Positions 23,359 to 31,994 of a stretch of DNA of 64,000 nucleotides are shown piece by piece. The first letter of the stretch is position 1, and every line of letters begins with the position of its first letter. Below the pieces are notes generated by a model. It saw only the letters and a list, made by a program, of their open reading frames with translations, was not told where the DNA came from and did no database searches. Made by a program: the position numbers and the translations under genes. Source of the DNA: JBAXPV01 sp037132075 (GTDB lineage Bacteria; Bacteroidota; Bacteroidia; Bacteroidales; CAIXZF01); contig JBAXPV010000019.1 of assembly GCA_037132075.1 (NCBI GenBank), positions 1-64,000 of the forward strand, read 5' to 3'.

Positions 23359-24855
23359 GGCAGGACAGCTCCTGAACCTGGAAAATTGGTTGGCTATGGT
23401 GCTATCATCGATAGCTTACAGCTTCCTGTACCACTTCCATCTATACTTTCGTTGATCAGCAAGAAAAGGAGGCAATATCAAACATCAGGTTGGCGGGTTT
23501 TTACACCAAGGCATGAACCACAGGATACCTTGTATGATCATTTAGTTTTTGCGCTGAAATATGAGGGCATTAACCTTCTGTTTTTTAAGAAACTGTATGA
23601 GTTAGCTGAAAAAGAGATAGTAGAAAGTTGGGTGAAGAGTGAGCCATTAGGACAATACAGCAGAAAAATTTGGTTTCTGTATGAATGGCTAACGCAATTA
23701 ACTATAGAGGTTCCAGATCTAAAAGAAGGGAATTACAAAATGTTAATTGATGAAAATCTGCAATATGCCAGTAGTGTAAGCATTAATTCATCGAGACACA
23801 GGATAAAAAACAACCTTCCTGGAACTGTAAACTTTTGTCCTTTAATTAACAGAACGCCCAAATTAGACAACTATATTCTGGAAAATCTTTCTGAAAAAGC
23901 CCTTACTGTGATCAGCGGTGTACATAAAGACATTCTTTTAAGAACATCCGCATTTCTTTTACTTAAAGATTCAAAAGCATCATTTACCATTGAAGGAGAA
24001 ACCCCAACTTTAAATAGGGCGATGCGTTGGGGTAAGGCCCTGGGACAAGCTGGGAACAATAATTTAACAAAAGACGAACTGCTGCGCTTACAGCAAATTG
24101 TAATAGAAAACAGCCGCTTCGTAACATTAGGTTTCCGTTCTGAAGGTGGTTTTGTTGGTGAACATGACAGAATATCAGGAGATCCGTTACCTGAACATAT
24201 TTCAGCCAGGTGGCAGGACGTGGAACGACTAATCGATGGGTTACTTGACACAGCCTCTCTTATGGATGAAAAACACTTTTATCCCGTACTTTCATCTGCT
24301 TGTATTGCTTTCGGCTTTGTATTTATTCATCCTTTTGTCGACGGGAACGGTAGGATTCATCGGTACATCATACACCATCTTTTGTCAAAGCGGAAGTTTA
24401 CACCACAGGGGATTATTTTTCCAGTATCGGCAGCAATCCTGGAAAAAATTGATGATTATAGATGTGTATTAGAATCCTATTCACATCCTGTACTTGATTT
24501 TATCGTTTGGAATAAGACACCATTTGGTAATATTGATGTTTTAAATGAAACTATAGATTATTACAGATATTTCGATGCCACACGGCAGGCAGAATTTTTA
24601 TTTGATTGTGTAGACTATACTATAAATAATATCATCCCACAAGAAGTGAATTACCTGCATCAGTATGATACTTTCAAAAAATGGCTTGATGATAAGTTTC
24701 AGATGCCCGATAAAACGGTGGCTTTATTGGTTCGGTTTTTAGAACAGAACAATGGCACGATTTCAAAACGGGCAAGGACTAACGAATTCTCCGCCTTAAC
24801 TGAAGATGAAGCACAAGAAATTGAAACCAACTTTGCGTTGTGTTTCGAAAAGTAG
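23317..24855 (+). CDS. Fic-domain protein (AMPylase-like) with built-in inhibitory helix
   Basis: 512 residues from the ATG at 23317. The Fic core contains the full active-site motif HPFVDGNGRIHR near residue 340. An N-terminal inhibitory motif S-x3-E-G is seen as SFTIEGE near residue 226, the autoinhibition glutamate of class II Fic proteins. The first ~200 residues are an N-terminal extension common in the larger Bacteroidota Fic proteins; the C-terminal ~80 residues may form a wHTH (TISKRARTNEFSALT). Fic proteins of this type usually AMPylate or deAMPylate a partner; the target cannot be inferred. The gene stands alone between repeats: palindrome and iterons upstream, an inverted repeat at 24860 and a piece of the neighbouring gene at 24967 downstream. 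Confidence 0.92.
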   Translation: MNNKHLSQEITIFHGRTAPEPGKLVGYGAIIDSLQLPVPLPSILSLISKKRRQYQTSGWRVFTPRHEPQDTLYDHLVFALKYEGINLLFFKKLYELAEKEIVESWVKSEPLGQYSRKIWFLYEWLTQLTIEVPDLKEGNYKMLIDENLQYASSVSINSSRHRIKNNLPGTVNFCPLINRTPKLDNYILENLSEKALTVISGVHKDILLRTSAFLLLKDSKASFTIEGETPTLNRAMRWGKALGQAGNNNLTKDELLRLQQIVIENSRFVTLGFRSEGGFVGEHDRISGDPLPEHISARWQDVERLIDGLLDTASLMDEKHFYPVLSSACIAFGFVFIHPFVDGNGRIHRYIIHHLLSKRKFTPQGIIFPVSAAILEKIDDYRCVLESYSHPVLDFIVWNKTPFGNIDVLNETIDYYRYFDATRQAEFLFDCVDYTINNIIPQEVNYLHQYDTFKKWLDDKFQMPDKTVALLVRFLEQNNGTISKRARTNEFSALTEDEAQEIETNFALCFEK

Positions 24856-24859
24856 TTTC

Positions 24860-24907
24860 GTTATATTTCCGTTTCTCCGCATATTTATGGATTAACGGAA
24901 ACGTAAC
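24860..24907. repeat. Imperfect inverted repeat after fic
   Basis: Arms GTTATATTTCCGTT (24860-24873) and AACGGAAACGTAAC (24894-24907) pair at 12 of 14 positions with a 20-base loop. It begins 5 bp after the fic stop. No T-run follows, so it may be a weak terminator, a protein site, or the end of an inserted segment. Confidence 0.5.
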
Positions 24908-24966
24908 AATCATTTCTTTACCCCCGTCTTTTTAGATGTTTTCATAAAATTCAGCCGTTCCACATA

Positions 24967-25013
24967 AATATCGGGTGGGGTTTCGTGCTGAACTTGGGGC
25001 TTGCTTGTGGGGG
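24967..25013 (+). pseudogene. Short duplicate of the DUF6155-like gene 3' end
   Basis: Bases 24967-24983 are identical to 23022-23038 (17 of 17), encoding NIGWGF, and partial similarity continues to about 25000 (CTGAACTTGGGG against ATGAACTGGGAG). No reading frame precedes it. It lies about 1.95 kb downstream of the parent copy with fic in between. Confidence 0.6.
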
Positions 25014-25021
25014 TTTTATAT

Positions 25022-25483
25022 CTAATCCAACACCCTCACCTCAATCCTGAACCCCATCAGGGGCTTCAAAAATTCCCCCAGGTCCTCCAAGGTCATTTCT
25101 TTACCGTCTACCACGATAAAAGGTTCCCCATCTTCATGATCTCCGACATAGCCCCGAAAAAGGTCACCATTCAGTTGAGCAAAGGGGTTTTTATGGTCAG
25201 CCGTGAAGTATAAAGTGTTAAGTTCTTCTGTTATAACCTTTCGGACTTTTGTCAGGGCTGCTTCCATAGACTCAGTATCATATCCGTGAAAAATCCTGGG
25301 ATTTTCATTTTCTGTCATTTCCGAGGCTGCTACACAATATTTGCTCCGAAGATCAAGGAAGGTCAACAGGAACTTAATTTGGTTCCCTTTGTGGTCGGTG
25401 AAGGTTTCGTAGGAGGTTGGATGGGTCATTAGGGTCATTGGGGCGGGGTGTTGGTGTGGTGTAAAAATAAGAAGGTTGGACAT
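25022..25483 (-). CDS. Hypothetical protein
   Basis: Up to 153 residues; an internal Met (MTLMTHPTSYETFTDHKGNQ, ATG at 25438) could be the true start and would give 138 residues. There are no membrane segments or signal peptide, and I recognise no family motif. The N-terminal part looks like a beta-sheet domain (FTDHKGNQIKFLLTFLDLRS, YCVAASE), the middle has a helix (SMEAALTKVRKVITEELNTLY), and the C-terminus is acidic and sheet-like. It lies alone on the minus strand between the fic region and tRNA-Phe. The even codon pattern along its length suggests a real gene. Confidence 0.6.
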   Translation of the reverse strand: MSNLLIFTPHQHPAPMTLMTHPTSYETFTDHKGNQIKFLLTFLDLRSKYCVAASEMTENENPRIFHGYDTESMEAALTKVRKVITEELNTLYFTADHKNPFAQLNGDLFRGYVGDHEDGEPFIVVDGKEMTLEDLGEFLKPLMGFRIEVRVLD

Positions 25484-25803
25484 TCGTTAACCTACATTTT
25501 CAGAATATCCCCAAATATAACCTGCTTTTCCATTTTAAAACCTAAATTTCCAATAAGAACTACCCGATAAAGATTGGTAAGTGATTTGGTTCGGTTCCAA
25601 GTGATTTTAACTAAAAAAGTTTACTTATAAGTGTACTTCACAGGAAGTAGGCATTTTTTACAATATATCGTTGATGTATATGTGAAAATAACACAAAAGA
25701 GTCTATAAGAGATCGTTATCTTTGCACAAATAAACCTGAATCGGGAACTGAACCGTAGTAAAATGCGCAAAATCTTTATCTATTCTTTATCACCCGACAA
25801 GAC
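25484..25803. other. 320-bp stretch without a convincing gene
   Basis: AT-rich spacer. A TATCTTTG box at 25717-25724 fits the Bacteroidota -7 consensus on the plus strand, but no -33 partner or credible reading frame follows; the ATG at 25763 reads only through the terminator and the tRNA. A small RNA cannot be excluded. Confidence 0.4.
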
Positions 25804-25804
25804 A

Positions 25805-25837
25805 AAACCCCTGCAAATAATAGATTTACAGGGGTTT
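25805..25837 (-). terminator. Terminator of tRNA-Phe
   Basis: A 14-bp stem with loop CTATT, followed by T-rich DNA on the minus strand. One pair is a C/A mismatch if read on the plus strand but a U-G wobble on the minus strand, which supports use by the minus-strand tRNA gene 17 bp upstream. Confidence 0.75.
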
Positions 25838-25853
25838 AGATCACTTTCGTGTG

Positions 25854-25926
<73 letters not shown>

Positions 25927-25939
25927 TCTTTTGGTGGCG

Positions 25940-25970
25940 CAAAGGTAAAGCAAATTTCAAATATTCCAAA
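25940..25970 (-). promoter_or_regulatory. Promoter of tRNA-Phe, Bacteroidota consensus
   Basis: On the minus strand TTTG (25970-25967), a 19-base spacer and TACCTTTG (25947-25940), a full match to the phylum's -33/-7 promoter. Transcription would begin within a few bases of the mature tRNA 5' end (25926). Confidence 0.8.
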
Positions 25971-26031
25971 AAAATTATGTTGAGCCAAAAATTGGCTTTA
26001 ATTGCTTAATTTTGTGCAGCTTATTGTAAAT

Positions 26032-26763
26032 ATGAAAAAACCTAAACTGATCCTCGATCTTGGCAATTCTCGCTGGAAACTGGCTTTGTTCCAGGGGAAA
26101 GAGCTGGAACAGCTGAAGATTGTTGATAGCAACAAACCTGGAGAAGCAATTTCCTGGATCCGTTCGTTAGCCGGGTTTTCGTCCTGCCTTTTATCCTCAG
26201 TAGTCGAGGTCCCTGCGGCAATGACCCAGCTTCTCAAACAAATGGGGAACTATTATGAACTTAATGAATCAAGTTCCTTACCCATAAGCAACATTTACCT
26301 TACCCAGTCGTCTCTTGGTAAAGACCGCCTGGCTGCTGCAGTCGGGGCCAGCACAATTTTCCCCGGAAAAAATATCCTTGTGTTTATTGCCGGTACTTGC
26401 ATTACTCACGAACTCATTAACACACAAAAGGAGTATCTTGGAGGTGCCATTGCACCCGGAATCAGGATGCGCTTGCAGGCTTTACATACTTTTACTGACA
26501 AACTCCCGTTAGTTCCGTTTCTGGAAAAAGACATCATGATCGGAAGAGACACTGAATCGTCGATTTTATCGGGGGTCCTCAATGGCTGTGTCCTGGAAAT
26601 GGAAGGGTTTATCGGTCATTATAGGCGCTTATTTCCGGATTTGCAAATTATACTCAGCGGAGGTGATGCCGATTACTTTGAAAAACGCATGAAAAGTAGC
26701 ATCTTTGCCGCCCCAAATATTGTTTTGAAGGGATTGAATGAAATACTTGACCATAATGCATAA
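26032..26763 (+). CDS. coaX: Type III pantothenate kinase
   Basis: 243 residues from the ATG at 26032; the in-frame upstream extension (from 26002) overlaps a -7-like TAATTTTG at 26007-26014 and is not needed. The protein starts MKKPKLILDLGNSRWKLALF, the ASKHA phosphate-1 motif of CoaX (DxGNxxxK). GKDRLAAAVGA and the GGAIAPGIRMRLQALHTFTDKLP region are diagnostic of type III pantothenate kinases. It performs the first step of coenzyme A synthesis, fitting for an organism whose catabolism runs through CoA thioesters. First gene of a tightly coupled operon reaching to 31264; the next gene starts 8 bp before this stop. Confidence 0.94.
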   Translation: MKKPKLILDLGNSRWKLALFQGKELEQLKIVDSNKPGEAISWIRSLAGFSSCLLSSVVEVPAAMTQLLKQMGNYYELNESSSLPISNIYLTQSSLGKDRLAAAVGASTIFPGKNILVFIAGTCITHELINTQKEYLGGAIAPGIRMRLQALHTFTDKLPLVPFLEKDIMIGRDTESSILSGVLNGCVLEMEGFIGHYRRLFPDLQIILSGGDADYFEKRMKSSIFAAPNIVLKGLNEILDHNA

Positions 26764-28036
26764 AAATATTGTCCTGCTTTGTTGGGTATTGCTGCTTTCT
26801 CTCATTTCTGCGCCCTCATTCTCTCAAACATCTATTGGTTCACCCTATTCCAGATATGGAATTGGCGATATGTTCGTGATGAACAATACCCAGAACCTAT
26901 CGATGGGAGGTGCCGGTTTGGCCTGGCATGACCCAGGCGTGGTGAATTACCTGAATCCTGCTTCCTATGCCGCTTTTGATACCTTGTCTTTTATCTTTGA
27001 CGGGGGCTTGGGAAGTAAATTCGGAACGGTGATGACGTCAACAATAAATCAGCGTACTTCTACTGCCGCCTTATCACATTTACTGGTTGGCTTTCCTTTT
27101 AACCGCTGGTGGAAATGTAGTATCGGCTTGCTACCTTATAGCAGGATGGGTTATAACATCGGATTCAACAGTATTCAGGATTCTGTTGGCTTGATTCAGA
27201 ACAAGTATACTGCTAGCGGCGGAATTAACCAGGTTTACTTTGGAAATGGGTTTCGGCTTGCCAAAGGTCTTTCCTTAGGCTTTAATGTGGCTTATCTTTT
27301 TGGCACACTCAGCAAAACAAGTGCAGTCACGTTTCCTGATTCGGTATATATCTATGATTACAGGATTACCCGTGAAACAAGAGTTACTGACTTCCTGTTC
27401 ACCTTGGGGCTTCAATACCAGTACAATATAAACAAGTCAAACCGCATCGGGATGGGGATGACTTTCAGTAATGCAGCCGCAATCAAAGCATATGAATCAC
27501 TTTTGTCAGAAACCTATGTTTTGAATTCTACATCTACTCCAATTATCAAAGATACTGTTCAGAATATTCCGGAAACTAGAGGATACCTCAAATTCCCGAT
27601 GTCACTCGGATTTGGCCTGATGTATGAACATACCGACAAATGGATGCTTCTTTTAGATTATAAGTTCCAGAATTGGAAGAACTTCACATATTTTGGTATT
27701 CAGGATTCCTTAAAAAACAGCACACAGACATCGCTTGGTTTTCAGATCACGCCCGACAAAAAAGTGACTTCATCATATTTTAAGAAAGTCACTTATCGTG
27801 CAGGACTTCGTTATTCAGAGACTTACCTGCAATTAAGAGGCAACAGGCTTACGGAAGCCGGAATTACGCTGGGTGTAAGTTTGCCTTTTCCTAAAAGTCG
27901 TTCCAGGGTGAACCTCGGAATGGAAATCGGAAGAAAAGGAACCACCAATAACGGGTTGTTAAAGGAGAACTTTGTGAAGTTGTCGATTTCAGCAACGGCT
28001 TTTGAATATTGGTTTATACGAAGAAAATTTGAATGA
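26756..28036 (+). CDS. Outer-membrane beta-barrel protein of the coaX-lptC cluster
   Basis: 426 residues from the ATG at 26756, overlapping the end of coaX. A signal peptide (MHKNIVLLCWVLLLSLISAPSFSQ) is followed by alternating hydrophobic strands rich in aromatic and Gly residues (SMGGAGLAWHDPGVVNYLNPASYAAFDTL). The overall look is that of an OmpP1/FadL-like Bacteroidota barrel; a gene of this kind commonly follows coaX in the phylum. Substrate or role unknown; a part in outer-membrane or LPS assembly is suggested by neighbours. It overlaps the next gene by 4 bp (ATGA). Confidence 0.85.
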   Translation: MHKNIVLLCWVLLLSLISAPSFSQTSIGSPYSRYGIGDMFVMNNTQNLSMGGAGLAWHDPGVVNYLNPASYAAFDTLSFIFDGGLGSKFGTVMTSTINQRTSTAALSHLLVGFPFNRWWKCSIGLLPYSRMGYNIGFNSIQDSVGLIQNKYTASGGINQVYFGNGFRLAKGLSLGFNVAYLFGTLSKTSAVTFPDSVYIYDYRITRETRVTDFLFTLGLQYQYNINKSNRIGMGMTFSNAAAIKAYESLLSETYVLNSTSTPIIKDTVQNIPETRGYLKFPMSLGFGLMYEHTDKWMLLLDYKFQNWKNFTYFGIQDSLKNSTQTSLGFQITPDKKVTSSYFKKVTYRAGLRYSETYLQLRGNRLTEAGITLGVSLPFPKSRSRVNLGMEIGRKGTTNNGLLKENFVKLSISATAFEYWFIRRKFE

Positions 28037-29364
28037 GGCAGTCCCGCTCCATATCACTTAAGCTGTTTTTGTTCCTTTCTGTTTTTATTTGGAATGGTTT
28101 TGGTTTTGCTCAGGGGAAACCCAAAATCCGCACTTATGGAGACGACAGCCTGAATTGCCTTCACAATCTCAATAATTTGCATGAATTAGTTACTGCAGCA
28201 AAGATGCAGGACGCCCTGCCTTATTGGCATTGGGTCTCTGCACATTGTCCGGCTGCTTCTGAAAACAGCTATATTGAAGGAGCGTCATTATATAATGGCC
28301 TGATTGAAAATGAAAAAGATTCTGTAAAAAGACAGGCTTTTGTGGATACGCTGATGAATGTCTACGATCAGCGAATCAAATATTTTAAAAAAGAAGGTTT
28401 TGTACTGGGACGTAAAGGGGTGGCGATGTACCAGCTAAGTCCAAAAAACACAAAGGAAGCTTTCCTGATAATGAAAAAGTCAATGGGTTATGAGTTCTAC
28501 AATTCAAGGCCTTCAATCCTGGTAAATTGTTTTAATGCCGCACTGGACCTGTTGGCTCAGCGAAAGCTCGACACACTTGAAGTTTACGACGTCTACGATC
28601 AGATTCGGTCAATCGTTGATTATGATATTTCCCAGAATAAGAAAGATGTTGAGCAATACATGGCAGCTAAAAAAGAAGTTGAGAAAGCTTATAATGCCAT
28701 GTCGCCCTGTGATGAGCTGGAAGCAAAATATGAGCCTGTTTTCATGAGGGATACCAGTAATGTGGATCAGATGATCACCATTATTCACGCTTTTGAAAAA
28801 TGCCATTGTAACGGTTCAAGATTTTACCTTTACCTGATCAGCCGGATTTTTGACATGCATCCTTCGGCCATGAATGCGATAAAAGCAGGAAATTTCATGA
28901 TTAAAACAAATCATGTATTTAAAGCGAAGTTGCTTTATGAAGTTGCTACCCGCTTCCCGGATACAATAGCTGCCTATCGGGCCTATATGGTCTTATCTGA
29001 TTTTTATATCAAGCAGTATGTGGACTATACCAACTCCAGTATTCAACTTGAAGCTGCGATTCGCCTTTGCCCTGATTCAGCGGAAGCATACCTTGCCATG
29101 GGAGATCTTTTCTGTTTGACGTCAACACAATGTAACAAAACAGATTTTGACAGGCGAACCTTATTCTGGATCGCTACAGATTGGTATATTAATGCAAAAA
29201 ACTGTGACCCTTCAGCAACGAAAATTGCTGATGAGAAGATAAAGGCAGCCTCAGCGAATTATCCGACAACAGAAGTCTTGAAAGAACATGGTTTAAAAGA
29301 TCAGGATTTATTTCAGGTGGAATGTTGGGTCAATAAACCTACAACTGTCAGAGCCAGGCCATGA
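28033..29364 (+). CDS. Exported TPR-like protein of unknown function
   Basis: 443 residues with a signal peptide (SLKLFLFLSVFIWNGFGFAQ). The body is helical with TPR-type repeats, clearest near the C-terminus (IQLEAAIRLCPDSAEAYLAM, then DWYINAKNCDPSATKIADEK). Six or more cysteines occur in pairs (CPAASE, SPCDELE, KCHCNG), unusual for TPRs. Located between the barrel protein and lptC with ATGA overlaps at both ends, so it is co-translated with envelope genes and is probably periplasmic. No enzymatic motif is seen. Confidence 0.75.
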   Translation: MRQSRSISLKLFLFLSVFIWNGFGFAQGKPKIRTYGDDSLNCLHNLNNLHELVTAAKMQDALPYWHWVSAHCPAASENSYIEGASLYNGLIENEKDSVKRQAFVDTLMNVYDQRIKYFKKEGFVLGRKGVAMYQLSPKNTKEAFLIMKKSMGYEFYNSRPSILVNCFNAALDLLAQRKLDTLEVYDVYDQIRSIVDYDISQNKKDVEQYMAAKKEVEKAYNAMSPCDELEAKYEPVFMRDTSNVDQMITIIHAFEKCHCNGSRFYLYLISRIFDMHPSAMNAIKAGNFMIKTNHVFKAKLLYEVATRFPDTIAAYRAYMVLSDFYIKQYVDYTNSSIQLEAAIRLCPDSAEAYLAMGDLFCLTSTQCNKTDFDRRTLFWIATDWYINAKNCDPSATKIADEKIKAASANYPTTEVLKEHGLKDQDLFQVECWVNKPTTVRARP

Positions 29365-29960
29365 ACATGCATAGAATTGGAACCATGACACGGAGATTCC
29401 ATTTATTATCATTGGTAAAATGGAGTTTTTTGCCCACAGGATTTTTGCTTCTGGTTTCCCTTTTTTCTTGTGAAAATGACCTCAAAACCATTGAAAAGCT
29501 GAGTGCCATTGATACGCTTCATCTTGAAAAAGCGAAGGAAATAGAACTTCTTTATAGTGATTCCGGGAATCTGGCGGTTAAGATGACCAGTCCTGAATAT
29601 GTCCGTTTTGGCGGGAAGGAATCTATCCTTGAATTCCCGAAGGGGATGCGTGTTATTTTCTACAAAGAGATGAAAGAGAGCTCTGTCCTTACCGCCAAAT
29701 ATGCAGTGATTCATGAAAACACCAACCTCATGGAGGCCAGAAATGATGTTGAAATCACGAATCTGGAAAAGAGTGAGAAGTTAAATACGGAACGCCTGAT
29801 CTGGGATCAAAGGAAACAAAAAATCTATTCCAATGAATTTGTGAAAATCACGACCAGTGACAAAGTCCTTTTCGGACAGGGATTTGAATCTGACCAGAAT
29901 TTTGACAACTGGGTGATAAAAAAATTATCCGGGAGCATTTCCATCAATCCGGACAAATAG
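29361..29960 (+). CDS. lptC: LptC-like LPS export lipoprotein
   Basis: 199 residues. An N-terminal membrane/lipoprotein segment has a lipobox-like LVSLFSC followed by END. The rest matches the LptC/OstA-like beta-jellyroll of Bacteroidota: YSDSGNLAVKMTSPEYVRFG, EFPKGMRVIFYKEM, NLEKSEKLNTERLIWDQ. LptC carries lipopolysaccharide from the inner-membrane LptBFG transporter to the periplasmic bridge. The position in the coaX-barrel-TPR-lptC-CNNM series is typical for the phylum. It overlaps the preceding stop by 4 bp. Confidence 0.85.
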   Translation: MNMHRIGTMTRRFHLLSLVKWSFLPTGFLLLVSLFSCENDLKTIEKLSAIDTLHLEKAKEIELLYSDSGNLAVKMTSPEYVRFGGKESILEFPKGMRVIFYKEMKESSVLTAKYAVIHENTNLMEARNDVEITNLEKSEKLNTERLIWDQRKQKIYSNEFVKITTSDKVLFGQGFESDQNFDNWVIKKLSGSISINPDK

Positions 29961-29998
29961 CATAATTTGTATACTTTTTTGCATCATAAAACATATTC

Positions 29999-31264
29999 AT
30001 GAGTATTAGCCTTATTATTATTCTTAGTCTGGTTTTTTCGGCATTTTTCTCTGGCTCGGAGATTGCCTTTATCAGTTCTAATAAACTCAAGATAGAGGTT
30101 GATAAAAATAAGGGATTGCTATCCGGAAGGATACTTTCAGAGCTTAATAAGTTCCCTACCCGCTTTATCGGCGCTATGCTCCTGGGAAACAACATTGCCC
30201 TGGTCATCTTTGGAATTTCAATGGCCGAAGCTTTAGATCCATTGCTTGTCAGCACCTTACCTCTTGTTTTAAACACTGCATTTTGGATCCTTCTGATTCA
30301 AACCCTTGTATCCACGATGCTGATTCTGGTGGTAGGAGAGTTTATCCCTAAAGCGCTTTTTCGCATTAACCCGAATAGCATTTTAAGAGTCATCGTTTTT
30401 CCGGCATATCTCTTTTATATTCTTTTTTACCCTGTTATTTTTTTCTTTACAAGCCTTTCCGAATCGATTTTAAAGAAACTTTTCAGGGTTCGGATTGTGC
30501 ATGAAGAATACACGTATACAACGGTGGATCTCGACAATTATATCAAAGAATTCACACCCTCTCCGCAATCTGAGATTGACATGGGCCCTGAAATTCTGAT
30601 GTTTCAGAATGCTATAGAGTTTAAACGGATTCGACTACGGGAATGTATGGTTCCGCGTACTGAGATCGTTGCGATGGAGGATACTGATAGTATTGAGACC
30701 TTAAAACAACTCCACATAGAAACTGGTCATTCAAAGATCCTGATCTTTCATGACAGCATTGATCACATTGTTGGGTATACACATTCTTTCGATTTGTTTA
30801 AAGATCCCCAGATTCTGGATGAGATCTTAAAGCCTATTCCGATCGTTCCGGAATCGATGCTTGCCAATACAGCCTTGCAAATGCTGATCAGGGAACGTAA
30901 AAGTGTAGCGGTTGTTTTGGATGAATTCGGGGGAACAGCAGGGATCGTTACCACGGAAGATATTATTGAAGAGATCTTTGGGGAAATTAAAGATGAATTT
31001 GATGTAGATCACGAAATCGAAAAACAGATCGGCAAAGATGAATTTATCTTCTCCGGTCGGCTTGAAATTGATTATCTCAATGAGAAATACAAACTGAAAT
31101 TGCCTGAATCAGAAGACTATGAGACACTTGCAGGGCTTATTATTCATTATCATGAAAGCATCCCGGATCAAAGTGATGAAATTTTAGTAGATCCTTTTGT
31201 TTTCACAATACTTCAGGCCACTGAAAACAGAATTGACCAGGTTCAGCTTAAATTCAAGGAGTAG
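29999..31264 (+). CDS. CNNM/CorC (hemolysin-C-like) membrane protein with CBS pair
   Basis: 421 residues. The N-terminal DUF21/CNNM membrane domain (about 1-165) has FFSGSEIAFIS and GNNIALVIFG with three to four membrane helices. A CBS pair follows (about 205-335; CMVPRTEIVAMEDTDSIETL, DEFGGTAGIVTTEDIIEEI). The C-terminal CorC_HlyC transporter-associated domain (about 345-421) has FSGRLEIDYLNEKY. Relatives are Mg2+/Co2+ transport-linked proteins; in Bacteroidota some are called GldE, but gliding-specific evidence is lacking here. Last gene of the coaX operon; its stop is 5 bp from the convergent stop of the biotin carrier gene. Confidence 0.9.
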   Translation: MSISLIIILSLVFSAFFSGSEIAFISSNKLKIEVDKNKGLLSGRILSELNKFPTRFIGAMLLGNNIALVIFGISMAEALDPLLVSTLPLVLNTAFWILLIQTLVSTMLILVVGEFIPKALFRINPNSILRVIVFPAYLFYILFYPVIFFFTSLSESILKKLFRVRIVHEEYTYTTVDLDNYIKEFTPSPQSEIDMGPEILMFQNAIEFKRIRLRECMVPRTEIVAMEDTDSIETLKQLHIETGHSKILIFHDSIDHIVGYTHSFDLFKDPQILDEILKPIPIVPESMLANTALQMLIRERKSVAVVLDEFGGTAGIVTTEDIIEEIFGEIKDEFDVDHEIEKQIGKDEFIFSGRLEIDYLNEKYKLKLPESEDYETLAGLIIHYHESIPDQSDEILVDPFVFTILQATENRIDQVQLKFKE

Positions 31265-31269
31265 ATCTA

Positions 31270-31710
31270 TTAGCTGATCACCATTAGAATCTGACCTTCC
31301 ATTACAGTATCTCCTTTTTTTACATTGATCTCACTCACAGTTCCTTCCTTGTCGGAATTGATATTGTTTTCCATCTTCATCGCTTCCAATACCAGCAGCT
31401 TTTGACCAATTTTAATAGCATCACCTGCTGCAACATTGAGGGCAATAATTGTACCTGGTAGTGGTGATTTCACGACACCACTTCCTTTTCTCCCGCCGGG
31501 GGGATTTGTTTTTGCCACAGAAGGACTTGAATCAGTAGATGGGAAAGCAGGCGTTCTGACGAGCTTTGGAGTCTTAGACTGAAGGAGGGTTTTGTCAACA
31601 TCTACAGTCAGCACGGTCCCGTTTACCAGGACTTCTGCCTGATTGTCTTCAATGCTCAGGATCTCAACATCGTAAGGATTTCCCTGAATGGTAAATTTGA
31701 ACTTTTTCAT
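31270..31710 (-). CDS. Biotin carboxyl carrier protein of an acyl-CoA (de)carboxylase
   Basis: 146 residues. The biotinyl domain at the C-terminus has the canonical EAMKMEN motif, with the Lys as biotin site, flanked by the VLNVAAGD- and VKKGDTVMEGQILMVI-type strands. The N-terminal ~60 residues form a small sheet domain (KFKFTIQGNPYDVEIL), then a Pro/Ser linker. The gene lies downstream of a carboxyltransferase gene and a short OadG-like gene, matching methylmalonyl-CoA decarboxylase or propionyl-CoA carboxylase clusters of Bacteroidota. No biotin carboxylase or OadB is in the window, so the direction of the reaction is open. Confidence 0.92.
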   Translation of the reverse strand: MKKFKFTIQGNPYDVEILSIEDNQAEVLVNGTVLTVDVDKTLLQSKTPKLVRTPAFPSTDSSPSVAKTNPPGGRKGSGVVKSPLPGTIIALNVAAGDAIKIGQKLLVLEAMKMENNINSDKEGTVSEINVKKGDTVMEGQILMVIS

Positions 31711-31746
31711 CGTATCGCAGGTAATTAGAGTATTTGTAGTCGGGGT

Positions 31747-31983
31747 TTACCTTCTGGGTATTTTATTCGGAGGCGGTGTAATGTTATAGATTTTAGTACT
31801 CCATGGAGATGAGGCAGGCAATACTTGATGCAAGGCAGAAATAGTTCTTTCGTAGTCAGCGAGTTCGGCAAGATGAAGATGCAGTGCGAGGCCTACGGCA
31901 GCAACGACTTCTGAATCAATGACCAGTTCATCATTCTTTTTTGTTGCCTTTTTAGAATGTAAACCGATTTTCAGATGTAACAT
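31747..31983 (-). CDS. Small OadG-like protein without membrane helix
   Basis: 78 residues. The segment SEVVAAVGLALHLHLAELAD followed by SPWSTKIYNI resembles the C-terminal part of OadG/MmdD-type gamma or delta subunits of sodium-pump decarboxylases. The usual N-terminal membrane helix is missing. It lies 11 bp after the carboxyltransferase gene and 36 bp before the biotin carrier gene, so it belongs to the same transcription unit. It may be a soluble assembly subunit. Family assignment rests on short similarity and position. Confidence 0.6.
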   Translation of the reverse strand: MLHLKIGLHSKKATKKNDELVIDSEVVAAVGLALHLHLAELADYERTISALHQVLPASSPWSTKIYNITPPPNKIPRR

Positions 31984-31994
31984 GGCAGAAAAAT

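Noticed and set aside
29999..31264. Naming the CNNM protein GldE and inferring gliding motility
   Set aside because: No other gld genes are in the window and the domain order is shared with non-gliding bacteria.
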